DNA of 64,000 nt from Neoarius graeffei (lineage: Eukaryota > Chordata > Actinopteri > Siluriformes > Ariidae), in contig NC_083570.1 in the NCBI RefSeq assembly GCF_027579695.1, positions 6,939,501-7,003,500 of the forward strand, in the 5' to 3' direction. The notes beneath the pieces are model-generated. The model saw only the letters and a program-made list of their open reading frames with translations, was not told the DNA's origin and did no database searches. How positions within the stretch are numbered: the first letter of the stretch is position 1; every line of letters begins with the position of its first letter. The position numbers and the translations under genes are program-made. Of this stretch, positions 23,396-33,455 are shown in pieces.

Positions 23396-23940
23396 TTAAA
23401 CTTAAACCATTCCCATTTACTCCTATCAGACATGTCTAACTCTTCAACCTCCAAAATAACAGACTTCACTGATCACAAAATTCACCGTTCTGTAATAAGT
23501 TGTGATTAAATTTCCAGATATTAGGAAGGATCTTATGTTGCTTAGATGTGAATAAGTTTAGACTAATCGTACAATGGTCTGTGAGTGGAGAGGCTGAAAT
23601 TTCACAATCTAAAATATCATTATACAGCTCACAAGAGATAAGCCAGTAATCTAGTCTCGAACACTGACCGTTTCCTGCAGCATTAAACCATGTATATTGA
23701 ATACAAGTTGGGTTTGACAACCTCCAAAAATCAATTACATTCGTTGTTCATAAATTCAGTATAATGTGGCTGTAAACAGGTTGTGGATTCCTGTGAGGTA
23801 TTCGATCTAACCATGAATCAGGGGCTATGTTAAAGTCTCCGCCCATTATCACTTTTTCTGAAGTATATGATGTTTTCCATTTGTTAACAAGTTTACTTCA
23901 TTCCTCTGTTATGATTTTGGGTACAAATAAGGTTCATTTG

Positions 23941-25727
23941 GTTGTGCTTAGAACTGTGATATTGGTGAATTGCTCCTAGAGGGAACAAAAGAGTTAACCT
24001 GTTGTAATAATAGGATTAAATAGGTGCAGTTCAATAACCACTTAACGTTAAAGATAATCGTTTACAGATCGGTCTAAAACATCGAAATCAGATTAAAATT
24101 CAAAAGGAGAGGGAGAACTTTATAAATTCATCCATCTTAGGTTGATTATCTAACTGAATTATACTTCATTTCAGTGAGAAAACTTTGTGTGAGAAGAGTG
24201 AGTTGGTACTCTCTATTGCCTGCAGGAATTTGAGACGGTATGTTTTCATTTCTGCATGTTTTATATTCAGTAAAGTGCCGGCATTTCCATTTGCAATTCC
24301 TGGTTTTTGGTCTAACTCTCACTTGTCTACCCCACTCTAACAGAACCTAGAACTGGTCCAGTAGCTTCTCGAGTATCAGGAAATTGATAGCGGTGCTACA
24401 CAGGCACTTACGGATGTATGTGCAGGGGAGAGTGGGAGAAGCAAACTGGGAACAAAGCCAAATCACAGGATGAGAATTGTAGTGAAAATACAGGCAAGGG
24501 TCAGTCGATCGGCAAACAGAGCAATGTAGGCAGGACGAGAGAACGAGGTAGAGAAAACGAGAACGGGGTGGAAATAACTAGAAAGCAGGCAGAAGGTAAA
24601 CGGCTCGGTACGACAGGAGTGAACACTGAACGATACTTTGCAACTTGGGAGAATTTGAGAGAGGCTTAAGTAACTGGGCTGATGACTCAAACGAGAGACA
24701 GGTCTAATTAATAAGCAGGTGATAGAGGGCGCTGTGGTTCTTGGGAGTTGTAGTTTTGAGAAGCCATGTTTGTAGTTTGTTTTGAGCTGTCACTCCCAAC
24801 GCCATTACTGACAGCAGGCACTTATAGATACAAGCACAGGGGAGAACGGGGGTGTCGCAAACTGCAGGCTGAGGCAAATACGAAGAGCAAGAATCATAGT
24901 CAGGAACAGGCAGAGGTCAGTCGAATGGCAAACTGAGCAACATAGGGAAAACAGTAAGACAAAGTCGAGACTAAACGCAAACACTGGTCAATACAGGAAA
25001 TCAGACAGAAATCAAACGACTCGGTAAAGCTGGGCACAGAACACTAAACAATACTTTGCACTGGCAGTCTGTGAGAGCTGAGTGTATATAGGCAAGGTGA
25101 TCACTGATGCATGGGAGACAGGTGATGTAATTATAAGTCAGGTGATAGAAGGCACTGTGACTCTTGGGGACTGTAGTCCAGAGTGGCCATGTTTGGAGGC
25201 TGCTCTGAAATCATGTTTTCAGCGCCGTTACTGACACTCCTCTGCGACCCATTCCCGACAGTCAGTTAATTTGCGTAATCTTTTCATCAAATACTATTTT
25301 CATTATTATTAGCTTTATTTTGAAAGGACATTTGTATTTTATAGTTGCTTACCCCTAGCTGTCGGCCTCATACTGATGGGATAGTGGTTAAATACTGACC
25401 TCTAGAGGTGACAGGTGGAACTGCTTGGCTCTCACAGTTTTGGAGATTGAACCAGAGGTAAATTCGATGTAAACAGTGCTTAGACGGAATTAATTATTCA
25501 TGCTTCAGTGAACGTTCTAAATCAACACAGATTGATAGAGATTACATCTGCCTCCTTGTAAATGTTATCAGTGTATTTTGTGTTGCTGTTTATGTTGATT
25601 TGAGTGCATTGTTGTCTAAGTTTTGGAAAGACACGTGAGAATAGCTAAAATTCCATCTCTCCCCACACTAGCATTACCTCAACCTATGCTGCCCTGCGGA
25701 GTCCCAACCTTTTGCTGTTTGTGCCAG
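23941..25727. repeat. Unassigned tract with two diverged direct repeats
   Basis: A block of about 400 bases occurs twice (about 24380-24805 and 24820-25255): AGGCACTTA..., GTCAGTCGATCGGCAAAC/GTCAGTCGAATGGCAAAC, GAACACTGAACGATACTTTGCA, CAGGTGATAGAGGGCGCTGTG. It has no coding pattern. It resembles non-coding regions of fish retroelements but I cannot name a family. Nothing recognised at 23941-24380 or 25260-25727. Confidence 0.55.
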
Positions 25728-26718
25728 CATGGGCGCCGCCAGGGGGGGAAAAGTTAGAACAATTCTAGGGGCCCAGCACTGCCATGGGGCCCTTTAATAA
25801 GACTTTTGAAATAACAACAATGCAATATTCCATCTGGTAAAATGAGCTAATTGAACAAGGTTGTCTATTTCTTGAGTTCTTCAATATATTGTCATTTAAC
25901 CCTCCCTCTTTTGCAAAATGGTACGGTCCAGTTCTGGTAGAAGTGTGATGCGTTAAATCTGTGTGCTGATCAGTGCAACGTTACTTGCTGCTGTGTCGCG
26001 GTGCAGCAGCCAGCCAGCCAGCAGTGGAGTGCGTACAGCCTATGATCGCTAAATATGAAGAGTGGCTGTCAAAAACGTAAAGAAAGGCAGCTGAAAGCTG
26101 AGAGGGACCGGAGAGGCAGGCAACTGGTCACTCAGTTTTTCCCAAAGAAAGGTAGCTATCGCTCACATGTGTGTTCAAAATATTAGCGAATGGTAAATGA
26201 ACAGTATGAACGTGGTTGGATTAGCCTATCAAGAGAACACTTTTACAGTTTGTACAGTGACATTTTTTTCCATTTTAATAACTGAACTGACTTGTGTGAT
26301 AAACAAGATGAAATATTACGTTATGCTGGTGCTAATAACTAGTGCTAATAACCAGTTTCATAACTAATGGGGTGCCCTAAATATACAGATTCAGCCTCAG
26401 GGGGACCTCTGCCCTACCAAACCACTGAACCCCCCTTTGGAGAAGGAGGTAAGCAGCAATACAACCCATAAATGCTTTAGAATTGAAGTTTTTAAATTTT
26501 AAATTAGATTTAAGTTTTAGAATTAGTCACTGACCAGTTTTCATCTAGTCCCTGGTAGGTTAATACATAAAATGTAATAACAAAGTCACAAACTCAAGGT
26601 CCATGGGCTATCAAAAGTCAAATAATGACAATAGTGCAATTGTGACGAGGGTGGGCAAAGTTGGGGGGCCCAAAATTCTAATCTTTCATGGGGCCCAAAA
26701 TTTCTGGCAGCGCCCCTG
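25728..26718 (+). mobile_element. hAT element (Tip100/ZMYM-like), internally deleted
   Basis: Imperfect terminal inverted repeats (CATGGGCGCCGCCAGG and CAGGGGCGCTGCCAG) flanked by the 8-base duplication TGTGCCAG (25720-25727 and 26719-26726). The short ORF near 26053-26185 reads MKSGCQKRKERQ ... VTQFFPKKG, like the start of Tip100-type transposases; the rest is missing. Length 991 bases. Confidence 0.85.
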
Positions 26719-26928
26719 TGTGCCAGGTACATATCATGCAATTTCCTGTGACATTCCTTTTGTATTTTATTTTATTCATAAATATGGCACAGTTTTGGAG
26801 ACTGAGCCAGCACATTACCGATATATTTCAACCTATGCTACCCTGCAATGTCGCAACCTCCGCGTTCTTTGAGTGAAAACCACAACGCAGACACACATGA
26901 GGGGTTACACACATACCTGAGTAGGTTA

Positions 26929-28464
26929 CATACATGTCAACCTTTGGTCAATCAAACCTGTATAACCAACCTTCATAATCCGTATTTTCCTTATAAAATC
27001 CATATAAGATGCAAATTAAAATAATTTACCTAAAATTTGAATGATAATTAGCAATGATGTATCCCAGTTACTTTTTATTCAATATTAATAACAATAAACC
27101 TTCAGAATGAATACAAAATATTTTTCCAGTCTCACCTGTGAAAGGTAATCCCATGTGATCTCGTTTGGATGGTAAACCTGTTGGTACAGTTAAACGCAGC
27201 ACATGAATGAGGCATCTTTATTCTCGGCTACTGTATACCAGAGACGGCTGAAGAATCTCCACTTTGCCCCATCCAATATGGCGGCAAGGATGACGTATGA
27301 TTCTACTCAGAAGGTGGCGTCTATGTTTATATGTCTATGACTTCACGGTTGGCGGGATTCTCGCAATGTGGTGTGCGCATGATCAAAAGTGGAACGAAGT
27401 CTCGCTACCACAAGATAACGCGCGATTTCATAAGACTCTTTACTGGCTGTCTGTTGATTACAGTACGTTTATCATCGTGGGAATTGATTATAGCTCTAAA
27501 TAAATATTGAAGTTTTTTTAAAGAATCCGTATGACTTTATTTATACGCCCGCATACTACGTTTATTGAATCAAATCCGTATAAAATACGGACATTCCGTA
27601 TGGAGCGCTTGCATGTGACGTCACAGCCGATCCAGTTGGGACAGACGCCATCTTGTCAGTCAAACGCCATATTTCCGCCTTCTACTTCTACTTCTGCTTT
27701 TACTTCTACCTTTTCTTCTGGAAAACCCTACTGTACCGGACTTCAATATCCACTACAACTGTATGGACTTACTGGACATGGGTTTCCAGCAGAAAATGAT
27801 GGTTTGTAGCGATTTCCATCGCATGCACAACATTCCGGATGAGATAGCGAGACCAGCGGGGTCTCCGTGGATTGTTATCAGAAGCAAAGCGAAGGAGGCG
27901 GTGCTGGGAGCGGAAGCAAAAGCGAGGCTGCAGGCAGAGCCGGCCTCCATGGTAAACACCACGGACGATTTGGAATTACAGCTGGAATTACCTTATTCTA
28001 TTCTATAATCGTCTGGTCAGTGCTATACTCAATACTTAATTGACTTACCAATCCAATGAGGATTCTTGTTTACAAGATGCCACATCTGAGTCGCTGACAA
28101 ATCCTGAATTTCTGTAAAGATAACTGTCCAGAGATTTATAAGCACACAGTGCTTCACCACTGAACAGCGAGGGAAAGTTAATGAGGTAATTATACACGTC
28201 CAGGTATTCCGCTGGCAGTTCAAAATCCAGTCGTGAAAACTCCATCCGGTAAACCATAAGGGTCACTAATCTGTAGATCGTTTATTTTAGACATATATCT
28301 AGTTATCTGTTCATTAGAAAAATGAGCCGTGTAGTCCGTCGGTTGAAATTGATCCATTCTGTACACGAGTGCAGCAGTATTCAGCGGTGTTTTTTACTGA
28401 CAAGATGGCGGCTGTGTACTTTCTGGTCACGTGACTGCAAGATCTCTATAGGTTGACATGTATG
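26929..28464. mobile_element. hAT-like element with 14-bp terminal repeats, hosting another element
   Basis: Perfect terminal inverted repeat CATACATGTCAACC at 26929-26942 and 28451-28464. The same terminus bounds the transposase-bearing hAT at 48429-48442. The interior has CCGTAT-rich subterminal sequence; no transposase here. No flanking 8-base duplication is found. An ISL2EU-like element sits near the right end. Confidence 0.7.
27609..28442 (-). mobile_element. ISL2EU-like DNA transposon fragment nested in hAT
   Basis: Edges resemble inverted repeats (left GCATGTGACGTCAC with CGCCATCTTGTCAGT; right, inverted, GCAGTCACGTGACC with CGCCATCTTGTCAGT). The minus strand 28045-28266 encodes RLDFELPAEYLDVYNYLINF and SGEALCAYKSLDSYLYRNSG, like proteins with a YqaJ-type nuclease carried by ISL2EU elements, ending at a GTAAGT donor. 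Divergent short ORF at 27763-28008. The element is shortened; assignment is from memory of the family. Confidence 0.5.
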
Positions 28465-28469
28465 AGAGC

Positions 28470-29675
28470 GAGGGGGGGGGGAGTGACAGGGTTCTACAGA
28501 GAAAAGTTTTTGGCCTCCAGCTTTCAAATGAACCGCCTCGAAAACCAATCAGCTTAGCGGATGTGTGGACTCGGTATGTGACATTTTCAAAAGAGAGGCG
28601 GAGTCACCAAACATTTCTGATCCAGAAGGCAGAGGCTGTTCTGCTTATTACGTGAAAATGTTTGATTTGATTAAAAGGTGTCTGGGCCTCGAACAATGTC
28701 CACATCACCATCGGGTTGTTGTTGTTTACATGTGTCATGTTACCCAAACTCGGTCAGGGCTCTGCAGGTCTTAACTGAAGCGCTTCAAATTAAGGGTTAG
28801 CGGGCTGCTAAAGTTTGAAGGCACTTCACAAGCAAGACTCGGTGCAATATTAACCAACATTAGCACAATCTGATATGATTTAATAATATCTTTGTGACCT
28901 TAATGAACACCAGTTGTTGTATCAAGTCGGATTGTTATTTACATGCCACACAAGCTTAGAAAACAGTCATATTCATATGTTGTCGTTTTTACACACTGAA
29001 TCCGAACTGTTGCGAACTGATTAATTTTCCAAGCTAATCTAACGCTGCATACCTCAAGGACAGTTTGCTAGCTAGCAGCCGCTCACTGCATTGCAACCGC
29101 ACTTCCTAATTGACATGGTAGCCGAACAAACATGTTGTTTCCGTGACCACGCCCCCAGAGTGAATATTCATGAATGAATTTTGCATGGTTCCGCCCAGTG
29201 GAAACCTACAGGAACCCTTTGTGTACCGCGCACGGAGCGGATTTTTATTTTCTCCAATCAGAAATATTGGTAGGGACCCGTCCATCCCGTCCAGACCCAA
29301 TTCTACACCTATGGTCTGTACAGCGGAGCACCGTGTTGTTGTCTTTTCCCCATTCAGTGGATCCCCTGGCTGGATAACTGTTGCATGCTGGGAAGCCCCG
29401 CCTCTGACAGAGAGCCGCGCGAGATGACAAAAAACAGTGCAGTGTTTTATTCAGTCATTGGGTCAAACTAATACTCTGGAGACTTCCCTATGGAGATGGA
29501 CAGCACGGAAATGCCAAAATCACGGTGGAAAAATTACCGAGTTCATTTTCATTTACCGTACGATAAGTCGTTATATCAAATATCACGACAGGCCTACACA
29601 CTTCACATCAATATATTTTGTGAAATAAACCCAACATGTTCACATTGTTCAGTTTGTTTTTCTCTTTTATTTTAG
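28470..29675 (+). pseudogene. finTRIM intron 5 remnant, split by insertions
   Basis: 28477-28510 matches finTRIM intron 5 (GGAGTGACAGGGTTCTACAG at 13810), 29128-29172 matches GTGACCACGCCCCCAG with ATATTCATG, and 29637-29675 is the pre-exon tract. About 615 and 465 foreign bases separate these pieces. The second foreign piece ends in ATCACGACAGGCCT, the inverse of the hAT-type MITE terminus of intron 5. No other gene here. Confidence 0.7.
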
Positions 29676-29873
29676 ATTTCTGTTATCTGACTCTGGATCC
29701 CAACACGGCACATCATCTCCTCATTCTGTCTGAGAAGAACAGAGCGGTGAGAGGCAGTGAGAGAGAGCAGCGTTACTCTGATCATCCAGAGAGATTTGAT
29801 TACTGGTGGCAGGTGTTGTGTAAGGAGAGTGTGTGTGGACGCTGTTACTGGGAGGTGGAGCGGAGCCGTGCTG
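29676..29873 (+). pseudogene. finTRIM B30.2 exon, truncated
   Basis: Encodes the PRY start and first SPRY strand (FCYLTLDPNTAHHLLILSEK ... SVCGRCYWEVE), closely like 13942-14140, then ends where a minus-strand LINE begins at about 29874. No RING, B-box or coiled-coil exons are nearby. Non-functional third member of the local finTRIM group. Confidence 0.85.
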
Positions 29874-30260
29874 GTGTGTCCATCTACTAGGAAGTCTGTC
29901 TAGTCCTTCATCCTTCACCATATTCCAGTCCCCTCCCGATGATATATTTCCAGTTACATATTTAATTTTAAACTGCAAAATAACTTCTCTAATCTCTGTA
30001 AGAAGGGTTCTGTTTTGTGCTATGTTAGCGTCCATAAACATTTCCTAAAATTAGTGTAGAATTGTCTATTTGGAGTACGCATGTTACCCAATGGCCATTG
30101 TTACTACTTTTGGTGGCAATTATTTTCCCCAGTGAGATATTGAGTAAAATTGCAACGCCTGCTGATCTTGATGTACCATGTGGGAACAAAAAATTGCCTC
30201 CCCATTGAGTTGTCCAAAACTTTGTCTGATTCCTTTGAATGGGTTTCCTGAAGTAGTACA
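29874..30260 (-). mobile_element. LINE endonuclease fragment, different family from the other large copies
   Basis: Minus strand shows CVLLQETHS, FPHGTSRSAGVAILLN, ILGNVYG and GGDWNMV, an apurinic-endonuclease-type LINE domain. GGDWN in place of GGDFN and other differences set it apart from the copies at 23.8 and 41.0 kb. Its upstream part continues past 31157 across an inserted element. Confidence 0.75.
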
Positions 30261-31156
30261 CACTCAGTGCGTTTACATGCACATAGAGAAAATTGAATTT
30301 CTGCCATTACTCGACTGAAATCGAAGCTCTAAATGGCATGTAAACACCTTAGCTCGGCTGAAATTGAACCGAACTTGATTTCTCGCAATCGAGCTACACG
30401 ACCTAGATTATGCGATTGTAGCCGAGCTACTTAGTGCATGTAAACCCTATCGAGCTACGGAGTCGAGCCGCTTACTTCAGCGCTGCCCCTTCTGGAAGTG
30501 ACGAGTGACGAGACCAAAAGCGGGAAAAACAACAGCCTTGGTCGGCATGACAACGAATCATGACAACGGCATGAATCTTTTCTTTTTGTGGCATTGTTTG
30601 CACTGTTAAAATTTAGCTCACTTACTGTATCACCAAATACATCTGTACAGCTGTTGCATAGCTGTGAATTGTGTACATAAACAAGTCATTGTATTTGTGT
30701 GTGTGTGTGTGTCTGAAGAATGTCAATAAAAACAAAACAATTGAACTTTTTGTGTGTTTATTAAGACATAAGTTAAATTGTAAGCAAAAAAATTGACATC
30801 TGAAGAATGTCAATAAAAACAAAACAATTGAACTTTTTGTGTGTTTATTAAGACATAAGTTAAATTGTAAGCAAAAAAATTTTTTTTTTGTAAGCAAAAA
30901 ATGGACTTTAGAAAAATATTATTGTGCAAAATAAGTTGTCTTACAAAACAGCTCTTCATCATGACGACAACCGGAAGTGTACCAACACGATGGGGCGTGT
31001 AGCGCCACGTGTGGCTCGGGTGCACAATGCACCTTGCACAATAGCCCGATTTCACTTGGGCATGTAGGATTGGATATCTCTGGCACCCCTGCTGGGACCC
31101 TTTGCTCGATTACCGACAGTAGCTCGATTTGGATGTGCATGTAAACGCACTGAGTG
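30261..31156. mobile_element. Non-autonomous DNA transposon with 24-bp perfect terminal repeats
   Basis: Starts CACTCAGTGCGTTTACATGC and ends with its exact inverse; 24 bases match perfectly. 896 bases, no transposase. The interior contains a direct repeat of about 87 bases (30711-30797 and 30799-30886, TCTGAAGAATGTCAATAAAA...). Family unknown; target duplication not evident. Confidence 0.8.
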
Positions 31157-31190
31157 AATGGGCTACTGAGCAACACAGAGTGATCAGGAT

Positions 31191-31193
<3 letters not shown>

Positions 31194-31223
<30 letters not shown>
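31194..31223. repeat. (CT)n microsatellite upstream of BTG promoter
   Basis: About 15 CT units immediately left of the E-box and hairpin region. Confidence 0.95.
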
Positions 31224-31224
<1 letters not shown>

Positions 31225-31237
31225 GGAGCTGATGTCA

Positions 31238-31298
31238 CCTGGTCACATGACCTGGGTTTTCCCCTAAAGTTTAGGGGAAAACCCAGGTCACATGACTC
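31238..31298. promoter_or_regulatory. Hairpin flanked by two GTCACATGAC E-boxes
   Basis: The palindromic arms ACCTGGGTTTTCCCCTAAA and their exact inverse are separated by one base. On each side sits GTCACATGAC, an E-box of MITF/TFE/USF type. The unit is about 100 bases upstream of the BTG TATA box, so a regulatory role is plausible, by inference only. Confidence 0.5.
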
Positions 31299-31390
31299 AG
31301 ACAATTTCATTAGTTCAATTAGTTTAAAAGAAGACAGTTTAATTAGTTTAAATGAAAACAGTTTAATTAGTTATGTTTCAAAATCTGCAG

Positions 31391-31400
31391 CTATATAAGA
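31391..31400 (+). promoter_or_regulatory. TATA box of BTG gene
   Basis: CTATATAAGA, followed about 25-30 bases on by a likely start region (CACAGAGCTTCAGAGCG). An untranslated first exon would end at the strong donor CCGA|GTAAGTC (31530/31531), and an acceptor TTTTGCAG precedes the coding exon at about 31638. Confidence 0.6.
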
Positions 31401-31657
31401 GCCACACATCCACACAGAGCTTCAGAGCGACACAAACCTTCACAGCGAGTAACAGCGAGTTTCCAGCGATCATCAGCAACTTATCAGCAATTCATCAGCG
31501 GCTATCAGCGGTTTAATCTTCTCCTTCCGAGTAAGTCACCTTGCACTAACTGATTTGTATTTTTATTTAAGTTTTAATAATCTACTAACACGACACACAC
31601 TAATCGCATGACTGTCTGTATCGTATGATATTTTGCAGTTTACGAAAATATTTCAGC

Positions 31658-32378
31658 ATGAAAGTCGAGGTGACCACAGCGGTGACCTTCATCACCGGAT
31701 TACTGAGAGGAAGAGGACCTCTGTCCGAAAAACACCTCCAACACTTCAGCCGTTCTCTGGAAGAGGCGTTAGGAGGTGAGATTAAACACCACATTACACA
31801 CCTGTGACTTTTGACAAAAGGATCCACATCATATTTAGTCTTTATTCGATCTACTTCTTTTTCATTTTCACTGAAATACCTTTACAATTATACCGACTCC
31901 TTGCTGTGGTCTGAGAAAAAGGGAAAGCTTATTAGTGTGGCATTCAGTTAAAGTCAGTGATGTATAAAGACCTAGATTTAATGGCGGACAGATGTTTATC
32001 TCGGGAGCATTAACACTGCCCAGAAATGCTGCCTTTCTCGAGAGCCTCATCCCAAGTGAATGATAGTCATGATATTCTAATAACAAATCTATTCTTAAAA
32101 CAATCTGCGAGTTGAACAGAGTTTTTAAAAGTCTGTTTTCTTTGATTCCAGAGCATTATGAGCACCACTGGTTCCCTGACGCACCGTTCAAAGGTTCGGG
32201 ATATCGATGCCTCAGAATCAATCGCAGGATGGAGCCGCTAGTAGGGAAGGCTGCTTACACCAGTGGTCTCAGCATGGAGCAGGTTCGCGCCCTCTTACCG
32301 TGTGAGCTGACAGTGTGGGTCGACCCCTACGAAGTGTCCTACCGGATCGGGGAGAACGGGTCCATAGGTGTGCTGTAG
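31658..32378 (+). CDS. BTG/TOB-family antiproliferative protein, complete coding region
   Basis: Coding exons 31658-31775 and 32152-32378 join (GGA G|AG CAT) to 345 bases, or 114 residues. The N-terminal part is [20 protein letters not shown] plus the [17 protein letters not shown] helix typical of the family. Box A ([20 protein letters not shown]) and box B ([20 protein letters not shown]) follow. Family members bind CNOT7/CNOT8 deadenylases through this domain, and BTG1/2 restrain the cell cycle. The protein stops right after box B and lacks the longer tail of human BTG1 (171) or BTG2 (158). A TATA box, probable untranslated first exon and Pumilio sites in the 3'UTR support a live gene. Paralogue exon at 61-287. 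Zebrafish btg5 tandem genes are a candidate relation, unproven. Confidence 0.9.
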
Positions 32379-32537
32379 GAGTCCACACCACTGCCGCTGG
32401 AGACTCATCTCAACTCTGTGATGACCGTCTCCAGCTAATCTCTCAGCACATCTGGCCCACATCTGTTTGACATTTTAAACGATATATTTTGGTTAAGTTC
32501 CTTATTTTAACGCCTGTAAATTAATTTTTATTTCATT

Positions 32538-32600
32538 TGTAAATATTTTGATTTATTATTTTATTACTTGTAAATATTTTGATAATTTTATTTGTAAATA
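32538..32600 (+). promoter_or_regulatory. Cluster of three Pumilio-response elements in BTG 3'UTR, copy B
   Basis: TGTAAATA at 32538-32545, 32569-32576 and 32593-32600, with the same spacing as copy A; AATAAA follows near 32670. Confidence 0.6.
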
Positions 32601-33349
32601 TTAAGATTTTTATTATTCGTAAATATTTAGATGATATTATTTTTAGTAAATATTTTTATTAAAGATGATTAAATAAATATATTTTGATTAAAGATGATGC
32701 TTCAGTTTTTTTCATAGTGTTTGTTTACATTTGCATGATGCGTAATACAGTTTATAAATACAGTAAGTGCACATTTTCGGTGGAACTGTAGCCCATTTGT
32801 TGTTGTATAATTTCTGACCCCTCTCTACCACATCCATCAGTGGAAAGGGTCCATCAGAGGGCCACACTGATCCACTCCTACCAGTGACAGATCCACTGCC
32901 TTATCAGTGTTGCTGCTATGAGAATGGTCACCCAGCCAAACAAGTTAACAAGCAGATTATTAAACTACAGAGACTTAAATTACTCGCACAAATGTCAGTA
33001 GCCCTTCAAACGCCCAAATGTGATGTGCATACAGTTTGAAAGGGCGAACTGTTCGACCATAACCGCCTCAACAACTGTTCAAGCTGCCTCACTGTCCGCC
33101 TCCTCTGTTCTCACTGGCCGCGCGCGAGCGGAGCAGCAATGGACAGAGAAGCGGCAGCTCAGCGCGCGCAGCCGCCCCGGATTACAGGAACACCGGGAGA
33201 TTGCTGTGGAGTTTTTGTACCGCCGTTGTTTTAAACTTCTAACAGGACTGGATTATTATTATTATTTTAAAAGGGCAACATTTAATTCGAGGCAAAAAGG
33301 GGAGGGGCTCAAGCACCCCTAAAGCCCTATGTGTGCACGTGCCTGGTTG

Positions 33350-33455
33350 TGTATTAATTTTATCAATCAGATCCTTTTGTTCTTGTTTCCTTATCCGTGA
33401 AAGTGTTTGACCCATGACAACTGCTATTTGTTTGACCTTAAACCATTCCCACACG
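33350..33455 (-). mobile_element. LINE ORF2 scrap, copy B
   Basis: Same minus-strand fragment as 985-1096 (LSRIRKQEQKDLIDKINT). Confidence 0.75.

Larger units (their letters stand above)
20515..23940 (-). mobile_element. LINE (L1/Tx1 group) ORF2, second minus-strand copy, interrupted twice
   Basis: Reverse-transcriptase start (20533-20720), post-endonuclease segment (21373-21675) and endonuclease end (23466-23720: SRLDYWLIS, LTDHCTISL; GGDFN reads near 23840-23860) lie in correct minus-strand order. A SINE (20754-21127) and a hAT (21706-23395) interrupt it. Several shifts and stops. It has the same hAT at the same site as the copy at 15-16.6 kb, so the two are duplicates of one insertion. 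Confidence 0.9.

Noticed and set aside
24418-24690. Overlapping ORFs on both strands in the diverged repeat
   Set aside because: The homologous second repeat does not keep either frame open.
33020-33322. 100-residue ORF in the copy-B-specific segment
   Set aside because: Crosses from GC-rich unique sequence into AT-rich sequence with no domain; not supported by copy A.
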